From assembly GCA_022709995.1 (NCBI GenBank), contig JAKLHU010000164.1, forward strand, positions 1 to 5,684: 5,684 bases of DNA, read 5' to 3'. Both the position numbers and the translations under genes were made by a program. Each line of letters opens with the position of its first letter. Position 1 is the stretch's first letter. The stretch comes from Verrucomicrobiota bacterium. GTDB taxonomy: Bacteria; Verrucomicrobiota; Lentisphaeria; Oligosphaerales; Oligosphaeraceae. The notes under the pieces were generated by a model that was not told the DNA's origin, made no database searches, and was given only the letters and a program-made list of their open reading frames with translations. Positions 1-4,697 of the stretch are shown here, piece after piece.

Positions 1-171
1 TTCCTTTCGGAGCTGGGCGACTTCCTGCTGTTGGGCTTCATGCTTCGACTGCAGGGCCTGCAATTCCTCCTGCAGATCCCGGATGTTGCTCATCGTCGGG
101 GTCAGACAGACGAATGCCAGGCCAAACAGACTGAGAAACACGACGATCAACACGATATCACGAAACGTCAT
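1..171 (-). CDS. Membrane-anchored coiled-coil protein, partial (C-terminus outside window)
   Basis: Only the first 57 codons are visible; the frame is still open at the window edge. The start is the ATG at 171-169, preceded by AAAAGGA (AGGA at 184-181) nine bases upstream. The protein begins with a short basic/acidic head (MTFRD), then one hydrophobic segment at residues 6-23 rich in I, V, L and F, suited to an uncleaved inner-membrane anchor. From about residue 29 it turns strongly hydrophilic, with Q, E, K and R. Hydrophobic residues I30, L33, L37, L40, V51 and L54 fit heptad a/d positions, with H44 and Q47 filling the other two, so a coiled coil is likely. The layout resembles small FtsB/DivIC-type septum proteins, but it is also common to many unrelated envelope proteins, so no function is assigned. 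It lies 94 bp downstream of the HtrA gene on the same strand with no obvious terminator between. GC content is lower than in the neighbours (near 50%). Confidence 0.75.
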   Translation of the reverse strand, partial: MTFRDIVLIVVFLSLFGLAFVCLTPTMSNIRDLQEELQALQSKHEAQQQEVAQLRKE

Positions 172-180
172 GGCTGGGTA

Positions 181-187
181 TCCTTTT
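181..187 (-). promoter_or_regulatory. Shine-Dalgarno sequence of the left-edge gene
   Basis: On the minus strand the sequence reads AAAAGGA, nine bases before the ATG at 171. It supports the chosen start and independent translation of this gene rather than coupling to the protease gene, whose stop is 94 bp upstream. Confidence 0.55.
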
Positions 188-265
188 CCGTTGCTGTTCA
201 GGTCAAAGTCACCGGGGCGCCGCGCTTGTCCCAACGGTTGGATCAAGGTTTGGCGAACGCCTTTT

Positions 266-1627
266 TCAATTGAGTATAAAGTCAGCCTGCTCCGGCTGTT
301 GAAACTGCATGATGAACATTCCGAGCCGGAACACCTGCCCCGACCTCGTTTCCGCCAGGGCCTTGGCGAGGTCGGCCGCCGTCGCCGTCTCGGCCGCTCC
401 AGCCTGGAAAATGATGTCGCCGCGCTTGATGACATTGCGCCAGGGCGCGTTCTGCACGGCGAATTCGGCTTCCGGCAGGATTTCGCTGATCGCCAGTCCG
501 CGGGCGTCGGCATTCAGCCCCAGGGCCTGGTTCAGGGTTGCGGTCAGTCGCTGCACCTGCAGACCCAGGCGGGTTTGGATGAGGACGTCAGCGGGCATGG
601 TTCCCAAGGTGTACGTCAGCACCCGGTTGTCCGCCAGGATCATGGCGACCTGGTCGCCGGCGTTCAGATGCCAGATGGCGCGGCCGAGGTCAATCATGCC
701 GCGCACTCGGCTGCCGTTGACGGCGACAATCTCATCCTGGGACCGCAGCCCGGCGGCCGCGGCCGGGCTGCCGGCCACGACCTCCTGCACGATGACACCC
801 TGCCGGCCGGGGACAACCGGCACCCGCAGGCCAATGCCAAACCAGGTGTTGCCAAAACGGTCCGGCAACAGCCAGTGGCTGAGAAAACTGACCAGGCGCC
901 GCATGGGAATGGCAAAGCCGATGCCCTGGGCGTCATTGCGAATCGCCTGGTTGATGCCGATCAGCTCGCCATCCAGATTGATGAGGGGGCCGCCGCTGTT
1001 GCCGGGGTTGATGGCCGCATCCGTCTGCAAAATGTCGTCGTAGACGACGTCGCCATCGTTCAGGCTGCGGTTCATGGCGCTCAAGACACCCTGCGAAACG
1101 CTGTGCTCCAGGCCAAAGGGATTCCCGATGGTCAGCACGGTTTCACCGAGCATCAAGTCATCGGGATTGGCAAACCTGGCCGCCTGCAGGGGCTTGGCGG
1201 TGAAGTCGCCGGACAGGCGCAGCAGGCACAAATCGCTCGGGGCGTCATAGCCGACCAGCACGGCGGGGTAGCTTTCGCCATTCCACAGCCGCACCTCGGC
1301 ATTGTTGGCTCGCCGCACCACGTGATGATTGGTCAGCACCAGGCCGCGGGAATCGACGATGACGCCGCTGCCCAGCGGAAAGTACTCCTTCACCATTTTC
1401 GTACGCGCCCGGTAAAAGGTGCCGAAAAACTGATTGTAGAAGGCGTCATAGCCGTCGTTCGTCTTGACCATGCGCTCGGTGCCGATGTTCACCACCCAGG
1501 GCAGGACCTGGCGCACGGCCAAGACGGTCGGCGTCAAGCGCATGCTGGCCGCGAGGGAAGGCGCCTCCTCCCCAAAGACAGCCGCCAGCAGAAAAAATAG
1601 AACCAGGACGGGCAAGTTAGTACGCAT
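266..1627 (-). CDS. HtrA/Deg-type secreted serine protease with two PDZ domains
   Basis: A 453-residue periplasmic or envelope protease of the DegP/DegQ/HtrA family (peptidase family S1C), which degrades or refolds damaged extracytoplasmic proteins. Residues 1-19 form a signal peptide: MRTN, a hydrophobic core, then a likely cut after VFG. The trypsin-like domain spans about 28-245 and carries the full triad: H102 in TNHHVV, D132 in APSDL, and S211 in GNSGGPL. PDZ1 covers about 261-343 (starting near WFGIGL, with GSPAAAAGL) and PDZ2 about 353-441 (LGLQV to the C-terminal strand). Length and order match the family. The regulatory loop before the histidine is short (FFGTFYRARTKMVKEY). The ATG at 1627 was preferred over one at 1708 because it gives a clean signal peptide and lies downstream of the predicted promoter, whereas 1708 falls inside that promoter. 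Its Shine-Dalgarno match is poor. Whether it is a DegP, DegQ or DegS equivalent cannot be decided; two PDZ domains argue against DegS. Confidence 0.95.
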   Translation of the reverse strand: MRTNLPVLVLFFLLAAVFGEEAPSLAASMRLTPTVLAVRQVLPWVVNIGTERMVKTNDGYDAFYNQFFGTFYRARTKMVKEYFPLGSGVIVDSRGLVLTNHHVVRRANNAEVRLWNGESYPAVLVGYDAPSDLCLLRLSGDFTAKPLQAARFANPDDLMLGETVLTIGNPFGLEHSVSQGVLSAMNRSLNDGDVVYDDILQTDAAINPGNSGGPLINLDGELIGINQAIRNDAQGIGFAIPMRRLVSFLSHWLLPDRFGNTWFGIGLRVPVVPGRQGVIVQEVVAGSPAAAAGLRSQDEIVAVNGSRVRGMIDLGRAIWHLNAGDQVAMILADNRVLTYTLGTMPADVLIQTRLGLQVQRLTATLNQALGLNADARGLAISEILPEAEFAVQNAPWRNVIKRGDIIFQAGAAETATAADLAKALAETRSGQVFRLGMFIMQFQQPEQADFILN

Positions 1628-1686
1628 AACGGTTTCACGGCAAAGAATGATTGCAGACGAAATGAACAGCGAGTCAACGTCACATA

Positions 1687-1715
1687 AACATATTGGCCGG
1701 AAGGCCACTTGTCAA
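1687..1715 (-). promoter_or_regulatory. Sigma-70-like promoter of the HtrA gene
   Basis: Read on the minus strand, a perfect -35 hexamer TTGACA (1715-1710) is separated by exactly 17 bp from TATGTT (1692-1687), a four-of-six match to the -10 consensus. Transcription would start near 1680, giving a leader of about 50 nt to the ATG at 1627. This is the best promoter match in the window. It faces away from the dehydrogenase gene. Confidence 0.6.
1694..1707. promoter_or_regulatory. Palindrome in the HtrA promoter spacer, possible operator
   Basis: TGGCC and GGCCA flank a four-base centre, forming a 5+4+5 inverted repeat that lies wholly between the -35 and -10 elements of the HtrA promoter. A dimeric regulator bound there would block or reshape RNA polymerase access. 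The arms are short and GC-rich, so chance occurrence is possible. Confidence 0.35.
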
Positions 1716-1746
1716 CGCCGCCGGGCCTTTTTCCTTGCCGGGCGAT

Positions 1747-1774
1747 TTGCCAGTTCCGCAACCAATTGTACATT
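1747..1774 (+). promoter_or_regulatory. Candidate promoter of the Gfo/Idh/MocA gene
   Basis: TTGCCA (1747-1752, five of six to the -35 consensus) is followed after 16 bp by TACATT (1769-1774, four of six to the -10 consensus), in one of the few AT-rich patches of the window. Transcription would begin near 1781, leaving about 80 nt of leader before the ATG at 1863. An overlapping alternative -10, CATTAT at 1771-1776, has 18-bp spacing. This is a match by eye only. Confidence 0.4.
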
Positions 1775-1818
1775 ATTGCCATTCGTTGGTTTTCTAAGCG
1801 CAGCCCGTTATTCGTTTT

Positions 1819-1839
1819 CCGGACCAGTGGCCCGGACCA
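1819..1839 (+). repeat. Direct repeat CCGGACCA x2 in the dehydrogenase leader
   Basis: CCGGACCA occurs at 1819-1826 and again at 1832-1839, with starts 13 bp apart, between the candidate promoter and the ribosome binding site. The same word recurs at 3075-3082, upstream of the FAD oxidoreductase. It may be a regulator site, or simply a GC-rich chance repeat. Confidence 0.4.
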
Positions 1840-1849
1840 ACCGAAGGCT

Positions 1850-1856
1850 AAGGAGG
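1850..1856 (+). promoter_or_regulatory. Strong Shine-Dalgarno sequence fixing the dehydrogenase start
   Basis: AAGGAGG lies six bases before the ATG at 1863. It decides the start of the Gfo/Idh/MocA gene against the much longer open frame, which continues upstream through the divergent promoter region and into the HtrA gene. Confidence 0.85.
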
Positions 1857-1862
1857 ACGTTG

Positions 1863-2999
1863 ATGAACCGAAAAATCAAAATGGGCATGGTCGGTGGCGG
1901 ACAAGGCGCCTTCATCGGCGACGTGCATCGGCGGGCAGCCCGACTGAATGGCGACATCGAACTGGTCGCCGGCGTGTTCGGCACCGACGCGGCCAAGTCC
2001 CGGCAATGCGGCCAGCAGCTTTTCCTGGACCCGGCCCGGGTCTATCCGACCTTCCAGGACATGGTCGCCGGAGAACAAAAACGGCCGACCGGCGACAAAA
2101 TCGACTTTGTCGCCATCGTCACCCCCAACCGCATGCACTATCCCATCGCCAAGGCCTTTCTGGAAGGCGGCTTCCACGTCCTCTGCGAAAAACCGATTTC
2201 GATGTCTTCGGAACAGGCCCTCGACCTGAAAGCGACTTTGGTCAAATCCGGCAAGTTGTTCGCCCTGATGCACAACTACACCGGTTATCCCATGGTCAAA
2301 CAGGCCCGGCAGATGGTGGCGGACGGAGCCCTCGGCAAGATCCGCAAGATCAATGTCGAATATTCGCTGGGCTGGCTGGCCGCCCCCAACGCCGGCAAGC
2401 AGGCGGCCTGGCGCGTCACCCCGTCCGAAGCCGGTATTTCCGGCTGCATGGCGGACATCGGCACCCACGCCCAGAATCTCATCCACTATGTCACCGGACT
2501 GGACATCGCTTCGCTCAATGCCGACCTGGCGACGTTTGTCCCCGGCCGGGCCCTGGATGACGACGGCAGCGTCCTCCTCCGGTTCAGCAATGGCGCCCGC
2601 GGCGTCATCTTCGCCAGCGAAGTCTCCACCGGCGAGGAAAACAACTTCGTCCTCAAGATCTATGGCGACAAGGCCGCTTTGGAGTGGCGCCAGGAAAGCC
2701 CCGAAAACCTGGTCATACGCTCCAATGACGCGCCCATGCAGGTGTACCGGCGCGGCTGGGCCGGCGCCTGCCCGGCGGCCCAGAAGGCCTGCCACCTGCC
2801 GGCCGGCCATCCCGAGGGCTTCCTGGAAGCGTTCGCCAACATCTACCGCGCCTTCGCCGACGCCATCATTGCCAGCCAGAACGGCGACCTGAACCCCGTC
2901 GGCGACTTCCCGGGCATTGACGACGGCATTTCGGAAATGCGCTTTCTGGAGGCCCTGGTCAAGAGTTCGGCCGACACCAGCAAGTGGGTGACCATGTGA
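1863..2999 (+). CDS. Gfo/Idh/MocA family NAD(P)-dependent oxidoreductase
   Basis: A 378-residue cytoplasmic dehydrogenase of the Gfo/Idh/MocA family (COG0673), whose members oxidise or reduce hydroxyl groups on sugars, inositols and related compounds with a nicotinamide cofactor. The N-terminal Rossmann fold opens with MGMVGGGQGAFIG (residues 7-19), carrying the glycine-rich loop at G11-G13. The family signature EKP sits at 109-111 (CEKPIS), with K110 the conserved active-site lysine. The C-terminal domain contains DIGTHAQNL at 198-206, giving the conserved D198 and H202 of the catalytic region. Length is normal and no break is seen. The start is set by AAGGAGG six bases upstream. The segment around AAWRVTPSEAG followed by DIGTHA resembles members close to inositol or glucose-fructose type dehydrogenases, but the substrate is not readable. 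The FAD oxidoreductase follows on the same strand and in the same frame after 168 bp. Confidence 0.93.
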   Translation: MNRKIKMGMVGGGQGAFIGDVHRRAARLNGDIELVAGVFGTDAAKSRQCGQQLFLDPARVYPTFQDMVAGEQKRPTGDKIDFVAIVTPNRMHYPIAKAFLEGGFHVLCEKPISMSSEQALDLKATLVKSGKLFALMHNYTGYPMVKQARQMVADGALGKIRKINVEYSLGWLAAPNAGKQAAWRVTPSEAGISGCMADIGTHAQNLIHYVTGLDIASLNADLATFVPGRALDDDGSVLLRFSNGARGVIFASEVSTGEENNFVLKIYGDKAALEWRQESPENLVIRSNDAPMQVYRRGWAGACPAAQKACHLPAGHPEGFLEAFANIYRAFADAIIASQNGDLNPVGDFPGIDDGISEMRFLEALVKSSADTSKWVTM

Positions 3000-3167
3000 C
3001 AGCTCCCGCGCAAGGGGGACGCCAGGCGGCTCGCGCGACCGCGGAAGGCCCGGGGCATCCCTTTCCAGCCGCGGCCGGACCAGACCGACTCCGAGCAACG
3101 AGCGGCCCGACGGCGGCCGGCGCCACGCACCAGACCAGACCACAAACCAAAAGCAAGCCAGAAAATC
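3000..3167 (+). other. Intergenic region between the two oxidoreductase genes
   Basis: A 168-bp spacer with no gene I can support. The first 130 bp are very GC-rich; the last 30 are A-rich and lead into the ATG at 3168 without a clear Shine-Dalgarno sequence. The word ACCAGACC occurs three times, at 3079-3086, 3129-3136 and, overlapping, 3134-3141. CCGGACCAG at 3075-3083 repeats a word found at 1819-1827. I see no convincing promoter hexamers and no hairpin followed by a T-run, so the two genes could be read through as one transcript. Confidence 0.5.
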
Positions 3168-4403
3168 ATGAAATTGAAACAGCGGTTGCAGGAACCGGCG
3201 CGTGAACTGCCGGTCATGGGCGAGTATGATGTCGTCGTCGTCGGGGGCGGAATCGCGGGCGTCGCCGCTGCGCTGGCGGCTTCCCGGGCCGGCGCCAAAG
3301 TCTGCCTGCTGGAAAAAGTCTGCGCCCTGGGCGGTTTGGCGACCGTCGGCAATGTCATCATCTATCTGCCCTTGTGCGACGGCAACGGCCGGCAGGTCAT
3401 CGGCGGCATCGGCGAGGAGCTGCTGCGGCTGTCGGTGGACGAAGTGCCGGTTCCGGAAATACGGGTCGAGCCGGTGCCGGCCTGCTGGGAGCGCGGCGGC
3501 GACCTCGAAGAACGCAAAAAGCACCGCTTCCGCAACGGCTACAATCCCATCACATTCCTGTACAAGCTCGAACGCCTGCTCCTCAAAAACCGCGTCACGC
3601 TGTTCTACGACACGCGTTTTTGCAGCGTCATCAAGGAGGGCCGCCACATCCGCGCCGTGGTTGTCGAGAGCAAAAGCGGCCGCACCGCCCTTTTGTGCAA
3701 AACGGTCGTCGACACCAGCGGCGAGGCCGACGTCTGCGTCGCCGCTGGCGAGAAAACGCCGTCGATCGGCGGCAACGTCCGCTGCGGCTGGTATTACTAT
3801 GTCGACGCTCATGGCCAGGTCCGCCTGCGCGCCCTGTCTGCCAACGGCTATCTGCCCAGCCGGCGCCAGCCCGGCGACAAGTATATCGATTTCAAGGGCG
3901 ACAGCGCCGCCCAGGTGACCGCCATGACGCTGGCTTCCCGGGAGATGATGATGGCCGACCTGGCGGCCATCAAGGCCAAGGAGGGCGGCAATCCCTACCC
4001 GATCATGATTCCCACCATCCCCTGCTTCCGCATGTCGCGCCGCCTGACCGCCAAAGTCACCCTGAAGCCCACCGACGACCATCGCTGGTTTGACGACTGC
4101 CTCGGCATGACCGGCGACTGGCGCAAGGCCGGACCGATCTTCTGCCTGCCGCTCCGATCCATGGCCGCCGTCCACACCGCCAACCTGATCACGGCCGGAC
4201 GCTGCATGTCGTCCACCGGCGACACCTGGGACGTCACCCGCGTCATTCCCACCTGCGCCGTCTCCGGCGAAGCCGCCGGCGCCGCGGCCGCCTTCCTGGC
4301 CCGCGAGGAGGACAACGTCGGCTTTTTCGACCTCGACGTCCAAACCCTCCAAAAACACCTCCGGCGCCGGAAAGTCATCATCGATAAAAGCCTGCTGAAA
4401 TAA
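3168..4403 (+). CDS. FAD-dependent oxidoreductase (PF12831-like)
   Basis: A 411-residue flavoprotein of the FAD_oxidored type, predicted cytoplasmic with no signal peptide or membrane segment. The FAD-binding beta-alpha-beta unit is at 21-49: DVVVVGGGIAG, with G26, G28 and G31 as the GxGxxG glycines, and E49 at the end of the second strand to hold the ribose. A second flavin motif is DTSGEADV at 182-189. RMSRRL at 288-293 matches the conserved arginine-rich segment of the family. The C-terminal ITAGRCMSST (341-350) followed by IPTCAVSGEAAGAAAA (360-375) is the family's closing FAD-contact region. There are 13 cysteines, with no CxxC cluster that would suggest an iron-sulfur centre. The N-terminal EPARELPV before the Rossmann strand is usual for the family and supports the ATG at 3168; an alternative ATG at 3216 would trim it. 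It probably acts with the upstream dehydrogenase in a redox pathway; its substrate is unknown. Confidence 0.9.
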   Translation: MKLKQRLQEPARELPVMGEYDVVVVGGGIAGVAAALAASRAGAKVCLLEKVCALGGLATVGNVIIYLPLCDGNGRQVIGGIGEELLRLSVDEVPVPEIRVEPVPACWERGGDLEERKKHRFRNGYNPITFLYKLERLLLKNRVTLFYDTRFCSVIKEGRHIRAVVVESKSGRTALLCKTVVDTSGEADVCVAAGEKTPSIGGNVRCGWYYYVDAHGQVRLRALSANGYLPSRRQPGDKYIDFKGDSAAQVTAMTLASREMMMADLAAIKAKEGGNPYPIMIPTIPCFRMSRRLTAKVTLKPTDDHRWFDDCLGMTGDWRKAGPIFCLPLRSMAAVHTANLITAGRCMSSTGDTWDVTRVIPTCAVSGEAAGAAAAFLAREEDNVGFFDLDVQTLQKHLRRRKVIIDKSLLK

Positions 4404-4413
4404 ACCACTCGGC

Positions 4414-4429
4414 GGCGGCGGCCGCCGCC
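4414..4429 (+). terminator. GC-only palindrome after the FAD oxidoreductase, possible terminator
   Basis: A perfect 16-bp palindrome of G and C alone (GGCGGCGG then CCGCCGCC) begins ten bases after the TAA at 4401-4403. It could fold into a very stable hairpin with a small loop, or pair in a shifted register from 4411. No T-run follows, so it is not a canonical intrinsic terminator. It may pause polymerase or protect the mRNA end. Confidence 0.35.
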
Positions 4430-4591
4430 CCGGCCGCCAAGTTCTCCACGTGCGTCGAGGCCCTCTGCCCACGCCGCCTGGATTTCAAGGCACATGATGA
4501 CGCCTCGGGCCGCGGCGCCTGGGCGCCTGGGCGGCTTGACCATGGCCGCTCCCTCCCGGCAGGCATCGTCTTTCCCGCTCGCGCACAATCG

Positions 4592-4600
4592 TGCTATGAT
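4592..4600 (+). promoter_or_regulatory. Extended -10 promoter candidate for the DUF2851 gene
   Basis: TGCTATGAT contains TATGAT (five of six to the -10 consensus) with the upstream TGn extension that can replace a good -35. The hexamer at the -35 position, TTCCCG at 4572-4577, is poor. Transcription would begin near 4607, about 90 nt before the ATG at 4698. Confidence 0.45.
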
Positions 4601-4654
4601 TCTGCTTTGGCCAAGTTGATTTGCGGCCTCCGTCACGCATGTTATGGCTTGCCG

Positions 4655-4669
4655 GCTGTTGACAACAGC
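4655..4669. promoter_or_regulatory. Perfect 15-bp palindrome in the DUF2851 leader
   Basis: GCTGTTG and CAACAGC flank a single central A, giving seven matched bases per arm. As DNA this is the classic size and symmetry of a dimeric repressor site. As RNA it can form a six-pair hairpin with a three-base loop. It lies between the extended -10 candidate and the Shine-Dalgarno sequence. TTGACA at 4659-4664 within it has no matching -10 at 16-18 bp. Confidence 0.45.
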
Positions 4670-4686
4670 TCAATAACCAGCACGGC

Positions 4687-4691
4687 GGAGG
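4687..4691 (+). promoter_or_regulatory. Shine-Dalgarno sequence favouring the DUF2851 start at 4698
   Basis: GGAGG lies six bases before the ATG at 4698. A competing start at 4812 in the same frame is preceded by a G-run (GGGGGGA at 4801-4807) that pairs less well, through a G-U wobble. The two starts differ by 38 residues. Confidence 0.55.
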
Positions 4692-4697
4692 CAGGCC

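Larger units (their letters stand above)
4404..4697 (+). other. Non-coding region before the DUF2851 gene
   Basis: This 294-bp stretch has no supported gene. It holds a GC-only palindrome just after the FAD oxidoreductase stop, a tandem 8-bp repeat GGCGCCTG x2 at 4514-4529, an extended -10 promoter candidate at 4592-4600, a perfect 15-bp palindrome at 4655-4669, and a Shine-Dalgarno sequence at 4687-4691. The half nearer the DUF2851 gene is more AT-rich, as expected for a promoter and leader. Confidence 0.6.

Noticed and set aside
106..117. A cysteine (C22) after the hydrophobic segment of the left-edge protein, as a possible lipoprotein site.
   Set aside because: The residues before it are A-F-V, which do not fit a lipobox (small residues at -1 and -3, with L at -3 preferred), so a plain membrane anchor is the better reading.
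252..266. GGCG-AA-CGCC followed by five T on the plus strand near the end of the HtrA gene.
   Set aside because: The loop is too short for a stable hairpin unless the stem shrinks to three pairs, and the T-run is on the wrong strand to terminate the protease transcript.
83..1600. A 505-codon plus-strand open frame opposite the HtrA gene.
   Set aside because: It is the register-aligned antisense of the protease gene. The catalytic triad and PDZ motifs are on the minus strand, and no family is recognisable in the plus-strand product.
1701..1732. A hairpin (AAGGCC with GGCCTT) followed by a T-run on the plus strand, resembling an intrinsic terminator.
   Set aside because: The stem is six pairs with a 17-base loop, and no plus-strand gene lies upstream. 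It overlaps the HtrA promoter, which explains the region better.
1464..1862. Upstream extension of the dehydrogenase frame.
   Set aside because: The added 133 codons run through the HtrA gene and the divergent promoter region and resemble no part of the family. AAGGAGG just before the ATG at 1863 fixes the start.
2984..3205. A 73-codon plus-strand frame from a GTG overlapping the end of the dehydrogenase gene and running into the FAD oxidoreductase gene.
   Set aside because: It has no Shine-Dalgarno sequence, its composition is A/P/R-rich as in random GC-rich DNA, and it overlaps the start of a well-supported gene.
1848..4472. An 874-codon open frame on the minus strand opposite both oxidoreductase genes.
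   Set aside because: Its codons are in exact register with the two sense genes, so it stays open only because the sense genes avoid TTA, CTA and TCA, as expected in GC-rich coding DNA. The sense strand has clear family motifs; the antisense product has none and is low in complexity.
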